A stretch of 64,000 nt of DNA from Vagococcus hydrophili (GCF_011304195.1 NZ_CP049887.1:992001-1056000); one strand, 5' to 3'. Shown: positions 17,917 to 28,456, numbered from the stretch's first letter. A program made the numbers and translations. Notes: generated by a model not told the origin, from the letters alone.

Positions 17917-20900
17917 TTAACTATTTTTTCTTTTATATCTCATCCCTACAACTAAACCTAGAGCAACTAATAAGATTAAACCGATGATCACTAAATTGTT
18001 CATCACTACTTCACCAGTTCTTGGTAACATTCTCTTTTGAGGTGTATTGTAAACTGGTTTGCCTGGAACGACTTTATTTGGTGTTTTTGGTTTATTTGGC
18101 TCACCTGGTTTTGTTGGTGCTTTTGGTTCAGGTTTAACAGGTTTATTTGGTTTTTCTTGTTCGTTTGTAACTGTGATGCTTGTTGTATTTTTTGTTGCTA
18201 CGTCTTTTGTGATTTCTAATTCTTTAGCTGTCTTATCTAATTCATAACCTTTTGGTGCTTCTGTTTCTACTAATGTGTATTTACCTAATGGTAATTTGTT
18301 GATACTTGCTTTTCCTGAGGCATCTGTTACTAACTCATATGTTTTATTTGTTGCGATTTCTTTTAATTCAAACTTCGCGCCTTCTAAAACTTTTGTTTTG
18401 TCTTTCGCATCAACTTTTGTTACTTCTACTCCACCTAATGGTGTTGATGGTACGATTGGTACCCATGGTGTTGTTTCTGTGTTTGTAACTGTGATGCTTG
18501 TTGTATTTTTTGTTGCTGCGTCTTTTGTAATTTCTAACTCTTTAGCTGTCTTATCTAACAAGTAGCCTTTTGGTGCTTCTGTTTCTACTAATGTGTATTT
18601 GCCTAATGGTAATTTATTGATGCTTGCTTTTCCTGAGGCATCTGTTACTAACTCATATGTTTTATTTGTTGCGATTTCTTTTAATTCAAACTTCGCGCCT
18701 TCTAAAACTTTTGTTTTGTCTTTCGCATCAACTTTTGTTACTTCTACTCCACCTAATGGCGTTGATGGTACGATCGGTACCCATGGTGTTGTTTCTGTAT
18801 TTTCTACTGTAATGCTTGTTGTATTTTTCGTTGCTGCGTCTTTTGTAATTTCTAACTCTTTAGCTGTCTTATCTAATAAGTAGCCTTTTGGTGCTTCGGT
18901 TTCCACTAATGTGTACTTGCCTAATGGTAATTTGTTGATACTTGCTTTTCCTGAGGCATCTGTTACTAACTCATATGTTTTATTTGTTGCGATTTCTTTT
19001 AATTCAAACTTCGCACCTTCTAAAACTTTTGTTTTGTCTTTCGCATCAACTTTTGTTACTTCTACTCCACCTAATGGCGTTGATGGTACGATCGGTACCC
19101 ATGGTGTTGTTTCTGTGTTTTCTACTGTGATGCTTGTTGTATTTTTTGTTGCTACGTCTTTTGTAATTTCTAATTCTTTAGCTGTTTTATCTAATTCATA
19201 GCCTTTTGGTGCTTCAGTTTCTACTAATGTGTATTTACCTAATGGTAATTTATTGATGCTTGCTTTTCCATTTTCGTCTGTTACTAATTCGTGTTTTTCG
19301 CCTGTTGCTACTTCTGTTAATTCGAATTTAGCTCCTGATAACACTTTGCTTGCATCTTTTGCATCAACTTTTGTTACTTCCACTCCACCTAATGGCGTTG
19401 ATGGTACGATTGGGATCCATGGTGTTGTTTCTGTGTTTTCTACTGTGATGCTTGTTGTATTTTTTGTTGCTACGTCTTTTGTAATTTCTAATTCTTTAGC
19501 TGTTTTATCTAATTCATAACCTTTTGGTGCTTCTGTTTCTACTAATGTGTACTTGCCTAATGGTAATTTGTTAATGCTTGCTTTTCCATTTTCGTCTGTT
19601 ACTAATTCGTGTTTTTCGCCTGTCGCTACTTCCGTTAATTCGAATTTAGCTCCTGATAACACTTTTGTTTTGTCTTTTGCATCAACTTTTGTTACTTCCA
19701 CTCCACCTAATGGCGTTGATGGTACAATCGGTACCCATGGTGTTGTTTCTGTGTTTTCTACTGTGATGCTTGTTGTATTTTTTGTTGCTACGTCTTTTGT
19801 AATTTCTAATTCTTTAGCTGTTTTATCTAATTCATAACCTTTTGGTGCTTCTGTTTCTACTAATGTGTACTTGCCTAATGGTAATTTGTTAATGCTTGCT
19901 TTTCCATCTTCGCCTGTTACTAATTCGTGTTTTTCGCCTGTTGCTACTTCCGTTAATTCGAATTTTGCTCCTGATAACACTTTACTTGCATCTTTCGCGT
20001 CAACTTTTGTTACTTCTACTCCACCTAATGGCGTTGATGGCACGATTGGTACCCATGGTGTTGTTTCTGTGTTTTCTACTGTGATGCTTGTTGTGTTTTT
20101 CGTCGCTGAGTCTTTTGTAATTTCTAATTCTTTAGCTGTCTTATCTAACAAGTAGCCTTTTGGTGCTTCTGTTTCTACCAATGTGTACTTGCCTAATGGT
20201 AATTTATTGATGCTGGCTTTTCCACTTTCGTCTGTTACTAATTCGTGTTTTTCGCCTGTTGCTACTTCTGTTAATTCAAATTTAGCTCCTGATAACACTT
20301 TTGTTTTGTCTTTTGCATCAACTTTTGTTACTTCCACTCCACCTAATGGCGTTGATGGCACGATCGGTACCCATGGTGTTGTTTCTGTATTTTCTACTGT
20401 GATGCTTGTTGTATTTTTTGTTGCTACGTCTTTTGTAATTTCTAATTCTTTAGCTGTGTTATCTAATTCATAGCCTTTTGGTGCTTCAGTTTCTACTAAT
20501 GTGTATTTACCTAATGGTAATTTGTTAATGCTTGCTTTTCCACTTTCGTCTGTTACTAATTCGTGTTTTTCGCCTGTTGCTACTTCTGTTAATTCGAATT
20601 TAGCTCCTGATAACACTTTTGTTTTGTCTTTTGCATCAACTTTTGTTACTTCTACTCCACCTAATGGCGTACTTGGTACGATTGGGATCCACGGTGTTGT
20701 TTCTGTGTTTTCTACTGTGATGCTTGTTGTATTTTTTGTTGCTACGTCTTTTGTAATTTCTAATTCTTTAGCTGTTTTATCTAATTCATAGCCTTTTGGT
20801 GCTTCAGTTTCTACTAATGTGTATTTACCTAATGGTAATTTATTGATGCTTGCTTTTCCATTTTCGTCTGTTACTAATTCGTGTTTTTCGCCTGTTGCTA

Positions 20901-22872
20901 CTTCTGTTAATTCGAATTTAGCTCCTGATAACACTTTGCTTGCATCTTTTGCATCAACTTTTGTTACTTCTACTCCACCTAATGGCGTACTTGGTACGAT
21001 TGGTACCCATGGTGTTGTTTCTGTGTTTTCTACTGTGATGCTTGTTGTGTTTTTCGTAGCTGAGTCTTTTGTAATTTCTAATTCTTTGGCTGTCTTATCT
21101 AATAAGTAGCCTTTTGGTGCTTCTGTTTCTACCAATGTGTACTTGCCTAATGGTAATTTATTGATGCTGGCTTTTCCACTTTCGTCTGTTACTAATTCGT
21201 GTTTTTCGCCTGTTGCAACTTCTGTTAATTCGAATTTAGCTCCTGATAAAACTTTGCTTGCATCTTTTGCATCAACTTTTGTTACTTCCACTCCACCTAA
21301 AACAATTGTTTCTTCATTCGTTACTGTCACACTTGTTTTATTCGCTGTTGTTTCATCTTTCTTCACTTCAATTTCTTGAGGTGTTGAATTTAAGTTATAT
21401 CCTGCTGGTGCTTCTGTTTCAACTAAGTTATATTTCCCTAATGGCAACTGATCTACGACCGCTTTTCCATCTTCACCTGTTACTAGGTCAAACGTTTTAC
21501 CTGTAGCAATTTCTGTTAATGTAAATTTAGCTCCTGATAAAACTTTATCCGCATCTTTTGAATCTGTCTTAGTTACTTCGACACTACCAAAGACTTCTTT
21601 TGGTGTATTCTCAATATCAATGTTTACATTCGGTTTGTTCACTGAAACAAACACTGAATCTGTTAATAATTTGTATCCTTCTGGTGCTTCAACTTCTTCT
21701 AAGTAGTACTCTTCTGGTGCTAATTTATCAACAACAATCTGACCATCTTTATCTGAAACTAGATTATCTTTAACAATATTTCCTTTACTATCTTTTAAAA
21801 CAAATTTTGCATTTTCTAATGGTAACTTAGAATTAGAATCGCGTTTAACAATCGTTAACTTCGCTGTCTTACTTCCGTCTCCCCATGCATCTGCATTAAT
21901 ATTTTGAATTGTATGAGTGACGCTATCATGTTTCGCATCTTTACCTTCAACTTGGTAATCTGATTCTACTGTATTTTTGAAAAATGCGACTGCCATGTCT
22001 TTAATTTCTGATTTGTAAATAATTCTAAATTTATTTTGTGTCGCATTCGCTTGTGGAATCAAAATATTAATTGTTCCATTTTCTACTGAATAATCTACAG
22101 TTGCATTGAAATCTCTTCTAAAGTTATCTAGAGCACCTTCACCACGGTATGACTGTGGATTTGCTCCTTCTACATAAATTTCAATTGTTTCGGGTTTTAA
22201 TTCATGTGCATTTGGGCTTTCTTTCAACGTGTCCACTATTTTCAAGTCGGAATTTAATTTTTCGGCATTGTTATTAACAAAAATATCCCACATCACTTCA
22301 TTTGGTCGTTCTGGGTATAAACCACCATTTTTAGTTGTGAAATCTTGTGTTCCAGGACCTGGATCGGTTCCTTCTGTTCTAGAGACTGTAATTTCTTTTA
22401 CTTGGTTACCACCAACAATATTGATTCCTTCAGTGGATGTTCCTTTATTGTAGTTACTCGCAGTTACTTGGAATGTAATACCACCTTTGACTGTTCCTTG
22501 ATCAAATTGCTCTACAGCTTGATTAAAAGTAATCGTTGCTCCTGTTAATGTTATAACAGCTTTTCCTACTTCTACTCCACTAACTAAAATTGGAATTTCT
22601 TTAGCAAAACCTTTGATTTCTACATTGTTCATTTGAGGCCAGCTTAAATTAATTGTGTCCCCATTTTGAATTTTTTTATTATTGTCATTAAACTCTGCAG
22701 TAATCTTAAAACGACCACCGTCACTTACATCATTTGCATCTGTTTTTATATTGGCTAATAATTGACTACTAACGTCTTGGATTCCCTCAGCTTGAACAAC
22801 TGTCACCGCTGAACTCAGAACATTGGACATTAGGACTAACAAAACTGTTAATACTTTTAATATTCTCTTCAT
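17917..22872 (-). CDS. LPXTG-anchored collagen-adhesin-like protein with Cna_B repeats
   Basis: The surface protein is 1651 residues from the ATG at 22872 (MKRILKVLTVLLVLMSNVLS, a signal peptide ending near AEG); the open frame extends 37 codons upstream without a ribosome site. Residues about 30-340 resemble the N-terminal immunoglobulin-like ligand-binding region of Cna/MSCRAMM adhesins (VMWDIFVNN, FRIIYKSEI). Twelve SpaA/Cna_B-type domains follow; the last ten are near-identical units of 106 residues linked by PWVPIVPSTPLGG. A proline/lysine wall-spanning stretch precedes the sortase motif LPRTGE, a membrane helix and a positive tail. Each unit has the V.VTKVDAKD and ETEAPKGY motifs associated with isopeptide-bonded stalks. 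The Mga-like gene opposite may regulate it. Confidence 0.93.
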   Translation of the reverse strand: MKRILKVLTVLLVLMSNVLSSAVTVVQAEGIQDVSSQLLANIKTDANDVSDGGRFKITAEFNDNNKKIQNGDTINLSWPQMNNVEIKGFAKEIPILVSGVEVGKAVITLTGATITFNQAVEQFDQGTVKGGITFQVTASNYNKGTSTEGINIVGGNQVKEITVSRTEGTDPGPGTQDFTTKNGGLYPERPNEVMWDIFVNNNAEKLNSDLKIVDTLKESPNAHELKPETIEIYVEGANPQSYRGEGALDNFRRDFNATVDYSVENGTINILIPQANATQNKFRIIYKSEIKDMAVAFFKNTVESDYQVEGKDAKHDSVTHTIQNINADAWGDGSKTAKLTIVKRDSNSKLPLENAKFVLKDSKGNIVKDNLVSDKDGQIVVDKLAPEEYYLEEVEAPEGYKLLTDSVFVSVNKPNVNIDIENTPKEVFGSVEVTKTDSKDADKVLSGAKFTLTEIATGKTFDLVTGEDGKAVVDQLPLGKYNLVETEAPAGYNLNSTPQEIEVKKDETTANKTSVTVTNEETIVLGGVEVTKVDAKDASKVLSGAKFELTEVATGEKHELVTDESGKASINKLPLGKYTLVETEAPKGYLLDKTAKELEITKDSATKNTTSITVENTETTPWVPIVPSTPLGGVEVTKVDAKDASKVLSGAKFELTEVATGEKHELVTDENGKASINKLPLGKYTLVETEAPKGYELDKTAKELEITKDVATKNTTSITVENTETTPWIPIVPSTPLGGVEVTKVDAKDKTKVLSGAKFELTEVATGEKHELVTDESGKASINKLPLGKYTLVETEAPKGYELDNTAKELEITKDVATKNTTSITVENTETTPWVPIVPSTPLGGVEVTKVDAKDKTKVLSGAKFELTEVATGEKHELVTDESGKASINKLPLGKYTLVETEAPKGYLLDKTAKELEITKDSATKNTTSITVENTETTPWVPIVPSTPLGGVEVTKVDAKDASKVLSGAKFELTEVATGEKHELVTGEDGKASINKLPLGKYTLVETEAPKGYELDKTAKELEITKDVATKNTTSITVENTETTPWVPIVPSTPLGGVEVTKVDAKDKTKVLSGAKFELTEVATGEKHELVTDENGKASINKLPLGKYTLVETEAPKGYELDKTAKELEITKDVATKNTTSITVENTETTPWIPIVPSTPLGGVEVTKVDAKDASKVLSGAKFELTEVATGEKHELVTDENGKASINKLPLGKYTLVETEAPKGYELDKTAKELEITKDVATKNTTSITVENTETTPWVPIVPSTPLGGVEVTKVDAKDKTKVLEGAKFELKEIATNKTYELVTDASGKASINKLPLGKYTLVETEAPKGYLLDKTAKELEITKDAATKNTTSITVENTETTPWVPIVPSTPLGGVEVTKVDAKDKTKVLEGAKFELKEIATNKTYELVTDASGKASINKLPLGKYTLVETEAPKGYLLDKTAKELEITKDAATKNTTSITVTNTETTPWVPIVPSTPLGGVEVTKVDAKDKTKVLEGAKFELKEIATNKTYELVTDASGKASINKLPLGKYTLVETEAPKGYELDKTAKELEITKDVATKNTTSITVTNEQEKPNKPVKPEPKAPTKPGEPNKPKTPNKVVPGKPVYNTPQKRMLPRTGEVVMNNLVIIGLILLVALGLVVGMRYKRKNS
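18160..21300 (-). repeat. Ten tandem 318-bp units encoding Cna_B domains
   Basis: Ten in-frame units with a period of exactly 318 bp (106 residues). The three nearest the C-terminus (about 18160-19080) form a subtype reading VLEGAKFELKEIATNKTYEL, while the other seven read VLSGAKFELTEVATGEKHEL. Linkers alternate PWVP/PWIP. The high nucleotide identity indicates recent duplication or gene conversion and predicts copy-number variation between strains. Confidence 0.93.
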
Positions 22873-23460
22873 TATAAAATTACCCCTTCCCGGATATAAA
22901 AAAATTATAAAATATACCTTTTTTAAGGAAAACTGGATTTTTTGCGTAACGATATGTAAATTTAATGTAAAAACCGCCTTCATTCTTTTAATAGATACAT
23001 CTCGTCACTTTTTAAAAATTTTAAAATAAATGATAAAAAGTAGTGTTTTATAAATAACAAGGGTCTTTTAACTTAACTATGTGAATCAAATCATATAAAA
23101 ACGTTAAAATACCATTCCCAACTGTATATACAGCTGAAAATTGTTATAATTATCTCTCACAAATGATAGCGTTTTTAGTGACTTAAAAACAATTAAATAA
23201 CTGAAATGAAAAATAAAATTCTTTTTTATTACTAATAAAGTTTATAATTACATACAAAAAAAACCTAATAAACATTTTTAGTTTATAAAGATCATTTTTT
23301 GAAATATTTTTTTTGAAATCTCTTATCTTATCCCTCAAAATAAGTTACACTTAACAAATAAAATATTCATAATCGATTGTTACAATTAGATGGTATAATA
23401 AGTACTTAAATATCCATTGTTAATTAGCTATTTTTTGGGGAAGACGAAAGAGGGGAAAAT
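22873..23460. other. Long divergent intergenic region (adhesin / Mga-like regulator)
   Basis: 588 bases without a gene, very AT-rich. On the plus strand an extended -10 (TGG then TATAAT, 23391-23399) serves the Mga-like gene; GAGGGGAAAAT is its ribosome site. On the minus strand TATAAT near 22900 may serve the adhesin. The length suits regulator binding, but I see no strong dyad. Confidence 0.5.
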
Positions 23461-24735
23461 ATGGCTATTTTAAATACAAAAGAGCAACGACTTATTTCAT
23501 TACTTAATTTTTTAGAGAATAATAACGACACAACAATTTCAAATTTAGCAAATTTACTAGAATGTTCAAAATCAACTGTTTTAAATGATCTATCTTTTTT
23601 TACTAATAATTGGTCGGAATTAATTGATATCTCAATTAACAAAGAACAAACCGTTATTTTAAAAACAACTTCCAATGGAAACATTAACCAAATTGTTCGA
23701 GAGATTATTTCAGGGAGCTTAGAAGTCCAGTTACTTAAAGAAATATTTTTACATCCCTATCAAAATATTTTTTATTACGCAGAAAAACTATATGTCAGCC
23801 CATCAACACTTTATCGTAGTATGAAAAAATTAAAGCCTTTTCTTAAAGAGTGGGGGCTTGCCATCACCAATAAAAATAAAACCTATGGCTTGACCTCAAA
23901 TAATGAAGTTGAATTTGAAATTGTCTTTTTTGTCGTTAAATACTTGGAGGAAATATACGCACTTCAAATTTCTAAACTTAAATTATCTAGTCAATTTGAC
24001 TATTTTTCAGCTCATTATTCTTATGCTTTAGAAGAAGAACAACATTTTCTATATTTAGTTTGGTATCTTATCCATTCTAAAGACTTAGAAAAAGGACCAA
24101 CGTTTGATCATTTTGTCGAAATCTATAACGAAATTACGATTGGCGAAAACTTTCATCAAGTCATCAATCACTTTGTTCAAACAGTTTCCAAGTGGGCGAT
24201 TATTACGCCAAAAGATCATGAAACGCTAAACAGTATTTTTTCTTACTGTAAAAAGAGAGAATCTTTATTCACTTTACCTCAATATATGATTTATAATCGT
24301 TATACGTCATTTGTAGATACTTTTGCGAGTCAAAACCCGCATATCTTTGATAAACTGAAAAAAGCCATTCATCACAGTTTAGAACGTCTAGGAATGAATG
24401 TTGAGTACCATTTTGACTATCTTTTTTATTTAATTTTAACGAATTGTCATTTGATTATTGATGAAAAATACAATAAAAATTTAATTGTCTGTAGTGATTT
24501 AGGTGGCAATCACGGGGAATTTTTAGCTTATTCTATCACTCGAGCTTTCCTTGATGCCCCTTTATCTATTAAAGTGGTAGATAAGTCATTCTTTAATAAT
24601 TATGACTACCAACCAACAGATTTGATTATTTCTACCACAAAACTGCCTTGTGACGCTCCTGTTTTGTTTGTTAATGATTACTTAACTGAAAAACAATATT
24701 ATAAACTACGAAAAGAACTAAAAATTGCTCAATAA
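23461..24735 (+). CDS. Mga-like transcriptional regulator
   Basis: The 424-residue protein has an N-terminal HTH (TISNLANLLECSKSTVLNDLSFF, residues 22-44), a second Mga-type HTH (EKLYVSPSTLYRSMKKLKPFLKEW, about 105-129), a helical PRD-like middle and a C-terminal EIIB-like fold (NLIVCSDLGGNHGEFLAYSI). This is the layout of the Mga/AtxA family of virulence activators in Gram-positive bacteria. It is divergent from the LPXTG adhesin gene and probably activates it, by analogy with Mga and streptococcal surface proteins. No sugar-PTS genes are adjacent. The family assignment is fairly sure, the target is inferred. Confidence 0.8.
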   Translation: MAILNTKEQRLISLLNFLENNNDTTISNLANLLECSKSTVLNDLSFFTNNWSELIDISINKEQTVILKTTSNGNINQIVREIISGSLEVQLLKEIFLHPYQNIFYYAEKLYVSPSTLYRSMKKLKPFLKEWGLAITNKNKTYGLTSNNEVEFEIVFFVVKYLEEIYALQISKLKLSSQFDYFSAHYSYALEEEQHFLYLVWYLIHSKDLEKGPTFDHFVEIYNEITIGENFHQVINHFVQTVSKWAIITPKDHETLNSIFSYCKKRESLFTLPQYMIYNRYTSFVDTFASQNPHIFDKLKKAIHHSLERLGMNVEYHFDYLFYLILTNCHLIIDEKYNKNLIVCSDLGGNHGEFLAYSITRAFLDAPLSIKVVDKSFFNNYDYQPTDLIISTTKLPCDAPVLFVNDYLTEKQYYKLRKELKIAQ

Positions 24736-24786
24736 AAAAGTATGAGATATACCTAGTCAAAACTAGAGGTATCTCATACTTTTTTT
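24734..24786. terminator. Bidirectional terminator between regulator and MFS exporter
   Basis: A long stem pairs AGTATGAGATATACCTAGT with ACTAGAGGTATCTCATACT (one bulge), flanked by A6 and T7 runs, between convergent genes. Confidence 0.92.
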
Positions 24787-26256
24787 CTATAAACCTTCTT
24801 TATTATCTTGGAAGTAGTTCAATATAAAAGCAAGAACCATTAAAACAATTCCTACAATATAAACTTGATGCAAATTGTTATACAAAATTTCTCTTAAATC
24901 ACTTACCAAATGTTTTGGTAAATCAGAAACGGTATGAGGATTAATCAGTTGATTCATCATATTTTTGGTCACACCTAATTCTTTTTTATCCGCTAATCCC
25001 TGGTTCATTGAGGCATTTAAAACAAGACCAAAAACTGAAATCATAATCGTTTGACCAATTGTTCTGGATAGAGTAAAGAATGAGGTTGCAACGCCAGTAT
25101 GTTCTTCGTCCACAGATGTTTGAGCTAAAACAGTTAAAATGGTCATGGTCATCCCAAAACCAACCCCTAAAATAGCTGAAAAGATAAAGAAAATACTATA
25201 CGCTGTCTCCAGTTGAGCAAACCCTAAAAAGAGTGCGCCAACTAAAATAGGTAACATACTGACAAAAATAGCTTTTTTAGCTGACCATTTCTGCATCACG
25301 CGACCACCGGCAAAGGAACCAAACATCCAAATCACTGACATAGGTGCTAAGACAATCCCACCTAAAGCCGCTGACTTACCTAGAACACCTTGCATCCACA
25401 TAGGAATATAAACTTCAACACCCATTAAAAAACCACTGATAAGGGCTGCTACTAAGTTAACAATGACATAGGTTTTATTCTTAAATAAATCAAGGGTGAT
25501 AATTGGATCCACCGCTTTTTTCTCCACCTTCACAAAAGCAATCAAACCAAGAATAAATAATCCAAAAGAAATAATTGTTGTTATACTGAAACCTTCACTC
25601 AGTGTTTGGAAGCCGTAAAGCAGTGACAATAGAATAATCACTAAACAAAAACTACCTAAATAATCCACTGGTGCTTTTTCTACTTCTCGTTTTTCTTCTA
25701 TTAAATAGATCCAAACAAGAATCATCAACACAATGCCAATTGGCACATTGATTAAGAAAATCCAATGCCAACTTAACGCATCCACAATAAAACCACCTGC
25801 TAAAGGTCCGACAATACTAGCAATACCCCAAGCCGCACTGTTAAGCCCCAAAATACTCGCTCTTTTTTCAACAGGATAAATATCCGCAATAATCGTTAAT
25901 GACACAGGAACAATTGACCCTGCCCCAATTCCTTGAATGGCTCTAAAAATAATCAACTGAATCATATTTTGACTCATACCTGATAATGCTGAACCAATCA
26001 TAAAAATTAAAATTCCCACTAAATAAATAGGCTTTCTACCGATCTTATCAGCTAACTTACCGTAAATTGGTGTCATCATGGCATTGGTTAATAAATAAAT
26101 TGAGAACACCCAATTCATGATTGAAATACCTTTTAATGAGCCTACAATGGTTGGCATCGCTGTTGAGACAATCGTTCCTTCCACTGCTGTCATAAATGTT
26201 GCGATAAATAAACAGGCCGTAATGACCTTCACATTTGTTTCCCTTTTCTTTGTCAC
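24787..26256 (-). CDS. MFS drug:H+ antiporter, DHA2 (EmrB/QacA) family
   Basis: The 489-residue membrane protein has 14 predicted helices. The family motifs are present: motif A GKLADKIGRKPIYLVG after helix 2, motif C WGIASIVGPLAGGFIVD in helix 5, and TFMTAVEGTIVSTAMPTI in helix 1 with a membrane-embedded Glu. Such pumps export lipophilic or cationic drugs using the proton gradient. No cognate TetR or MarR gene is adjacent, so regulation is unknown. It lies downstream of metK behind a terminator. Substrate cannot be assigned. Confidence 0.9.
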   Translation of the reverse strand: MTKKRETNVKVITACLFIATFMTAVEGTIVSTAMPTIVGSLKGISIMNWVFSIYLLTNAMMTPIYGKLADKIGRKPIYLVGILIFMIGSALSGMSQNMIQLIIFRAIQGIGAGSIVPVSLTIIADIYPVEKRASILGLNSAAWGIASIVGPLAGGFIVDALSWHWIFLINVPIGIVLMILVWIYLIEEKREVEKAPVDYLGSFCLVIILLSLLYGFQTLSEGFSITTIISFGLFILGLIAFVKVEKKAVDPIITLDLFKNKTYVIVNLVAALISGFLMGVEVYIPMWMQGVLGKSAALGGIVLAPMSVIWMFGSFAGGRVMQKWSAKKAIFVSMLPILVGALFLGFAQLETAYSIFFIFSAILGVGFGMTMTILTVLAQTSVDEEHTGVATSFFTLSRTIGQTIMISVFGLVLNASMNQGLADKKELGVTKNMMNQLINPHTVSDLPKHLVSDLREILYNNLHQVYIVGIVLMVLAFILNYFQDNKEGL

Positions 26257-26279
26257 CTAATCTCCCCCTATACAAAATA

Positions 26280-26322
26280 AAAAAACCTTCGCTAGGCATT
26301 CATACGCTCTAACAAAGGTTTC
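26280..26322 (-). terminator. Terminator after metK
   Basis: On the minus strand AACCTTTGTTAGAGC and GCCTAGCGAAGGTT form an interrupted stem, followed by T7. Confidence 0.8.
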
Positions 26323-26325
26323 CTT

Positions 26326-27513
26326 TTACATACCTAAACTTGTTTTCAATGCTGAGACTTTATCTAATTTTTCCCATGTAAAATCAGCATCTTCACGACC
26401 AAAATGACCGTAAGCAGCTGTTTTTTGATAAATCGGACGTCTTAAATCAAGCATCTCAATAATTCCTACTGGAGACAAGTTAAAGTTCTCGCGAATCGCT
26501 TCGATTAAAGCTGATTCAGAGACTGTACCTGTTCCAAAAGTTTCAACAGAAATTGATACCGGTTGGGCTACCCCAATGGCATAAGCCAATTGAACTTCAC
26601 ACTTGTCAGCTAATTTTGCTGCCACAATGTTTTTGGCAATGTAGCGAGCGGCATAACTTGCTGAGCGGTCCACTTTGGTTGCGTCTTTTCCTGAAAAGGC
26701 ACCACCACCGTGTCTTGCGTAACCACCGTATGTATCAACAATAATCTTACGACCTGTTAAACCTGAGTCCCCTTGAGGACCACCAATAACAAATCGACCT
26801 GTTGGATTAATGAAATATTTCGTTTCTTCGTCTATTAATTCACTTGGGATAACTTTTGCTATCACCAGTTCTTTGATATCTTTGATAATCGTTTCTAAAG
26901 TGACTTCTTCATCGTGTTGGGTACTGACTACAATTGTATCCACACGAGTTGGTTTACCGTCAACATCATACTCAACCGTTACTTGAGATTTCGCATCTGG
27001 TCTTAAATACGTTAACGTATCGTTTTTACGTAATTCTGCTAATTTTTCTGTGATTCGGTGACTTAAAGCAATTGGAAGTGGCATAAATTCTGGTGTTTCG
27101 TTATTGGCATAACCAAACATCAACCCTTGATCTCCTGCTCCTAAATCCTCTGCTTCATGACTGCTTTCTCTTTTTTCTAAAGAAGCATCCACACCTTGAG
27201 CGATATCTGGTGATTGCTCATCAATAGCTACCATGACCGCACATGTGTCTCCGTCAAAGCCGTACTTAGCACGTGTGTAACCAATCCCTTTGATTGTCTC
27301 ACGAACTACTTTTTGAATGTCCACGTAAGCTGTTGTCGTAATTTCACCAAAAACAAGGACAAGTCCTGTCGTTACTGAAGTTTCACACGCCACACGGGCA
27401 TTTGGATCTTTTGCTAGAATCGCATCTAAAATGGCATCACTGATTTGATCGGCGATCTTATCTGGATGTCCCTCTGACACTGATTCTGACGTAAATAATT
27501 TTTTTTCTAACAT
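26326..27513 (-). CDS. metK: S-adenosylmethionine synthetase
   Basis: The 395-residue enzyme makes SAM from methionine and ATP in the cytoplasm. Signatures are present: [20 protein letters not shown] at the N-terminus, [12 protein letters not shown] near residue 118, the flexible-loop region, and [17 protein letters not shown] near 267. Length is normal. Upstream is an S(MK)-box riboswitch that would block the ribosome site when SAM is abundant, so the gene is under translational feedback. Identification is certain. Confidence 0.98.
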   Translation of the reverse strand: MLEKKLFTSESVSEGHPDKIADQISDAILDAILAKDPNARVACETSVTTGLVLVFGEITTTAYVDIQKVVRETIKGIGYTRAKYGFDGDTCAVMVAIDEQSPDIAQGVDASLEKRESSHEAEDLGAGDQGLMFGYANNETPEFMPLPIALSHRITEKLAELRKNDTLTYLRPDAKSQVTVEYDVDGKPTRVDTIVVSTQHDEEVTLETIIKDIKELVIAKVIPSELIDEETKYFINPTGRFVIGGPQGDSGLTGRKIIVDTYGGYARHGGGAFSGKDATKVDRSASYAARYIAKNIVAAKLADKCEVQLAYAIGVAQPVSISVETFGTGTVSESALIEAIRENFNLSPVGIIEMLDLRRPIYQKTAAYGHFGREDADFTWEKLDKVSALKTSLGM

Positions 27514-27517
27514 TTAT

Positions 27518-27585
27518 ATTCCCCCTCTATTTTCTCGGTTACAAGGAATATTTACACTTTTTCTGTGCAAATCCTATCGGGAATC
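27518..27585 (-). promoter_or_regulatory. S(MK)-box (SAM-III) riboswitch of metK
   Basis: The minus strand reads GATTCCCGATAGGAT, a variable hairpin, CCTTGTAACCGAGA and GAGGGGGAAT, the conserved order of the SAM-III element known from Enterococcus metK leaders. The GGGGG ribosome site at 27521-27525 is the strand paired in the SAM-bound state, immediately before the ATG at 27513. A TATACT -10 box lies at 27599-27604. Confidence 0.93.
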
Positions 27586-27697
27586 CTGCAACATTGCTAG
27601 TATAACAGATATTACTTTTTTTACCTACTTAAATGTTGACCTTTCCCCCTTCATGCCATAAAGTAATATCATACGATAATAAAATGAGGTTAGACTA

Positions 27698-28456
27698 TTG
27701 AATAAAACAAAATCAGGCTTACTTGCCTTACCCTTTATCATCATCGTCACACTTTTACAAACCACCATCTCCTTATTACCAGGTGTCCTTTTTTTAAGAG
27801 ACAGTAGTCGGGGCCCAGCGATTTTAACGTACATGGTTTTGTACTTGTTACTAAGTGATTTTTTCCATCTCATCGGGAAAGCTTCCTATAAAAAGGGAAC
27901 CTTTATTTCGATTCCTGTTTACGGTGTGAAATTAATTATTTCTTGTTCTTTGATTTTTATGATTTCTAAACAAACAGCGTACCAATTTGCTTTAATTTTA
28001 CTGGCTTATGAATTATTCCAGTTATTGATTTTTTCTAAACAATTCTTTTACATTGATTCGATTTTTTACTCCTTACTTAATGCATTCTTTAAAGGAATTG
28101 TCTTTAATCAATTACTAACAATTAATTATCCTTTTAATTATAATTTTGATTTGATCAAACCCTTTATTTTTGCCTTTAGTTTGATTCTCTTCATTACTAT
28201 TTTGACTCAGGGAATGTATTCATTTTTATCAAGACAGTCTTGGTTTTTCGTTCTTGCCTTACTGTCATTAGGTTTACTTTACTACTTACTCATCACCCAG
28301 TACATGAACCAAGAAACCATTCTTATAAAATTAATTATCTTTGTTGCCTGTAATCTGGGCGCCCTTTACTTCTTTATTAAATCAAAGAATGCTAAGAAAA
28401 AAGAGTTAATCTTGAATTTATTTGCTCTTGTTAGTTTGTTTATTTACTACTTCTAA
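27698..28456 (+). CDS. Unknown polytopic membrane protein
   Basis: I do not recognise this 252-residue protein. It has about seven to eight hydrophobic helices with short loops, a conserved-looking LLPGVLFLRDSSRGPA after the first helix, and a lysine-rich cytoplasmic patch (KSKNAKKKE) before the last helix. Translation appears to start at the TTG at 27698, with TGAGGT seven bases upstream; no ATG fits. It is divergent from metK and followed by a strong terminator, so it is a single-gene unit. Possibly a transporter or membrane-embedded enzyme; no catalytic motif is visible. Confidence 0.75.
   Translation: MNKTKSGLLALPFIIIVTLLQTTISLLPGVLFLRDSSRGPAILTYMVLYLLLSDFFHLIGKASYKKGTFISIPVYGVKLIISCSLIFMISKQTAYQFALILLAYELFQLLIFSKQFFYIDSIFYSLLNAFFKGIVFNQLLTINYPFNYNFDLIKPFIFAFSLILFITILTQGMYSFLSRQSWFFVLALLSLGLLYYLLITQYMNQETILIKLIIFVACNLGALYFFIKSKNAKKKELILNLFALVSLFIYYF

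Noticed and set aside
18037-21379. Series of ~96-codon plus-strand open frames repeated every 318 bp opposite the adhesin gene
   Set aside because: They mirror the repeat units of the real minus-strand gene, have no ribosome sites, and follow from its codon bias.
22873-22983. N-terminal 37-codon extension of the adhesin frame
   Set aside because: The ATG at 22872 begins a proper signal peptide; the extension has no ribosome site.
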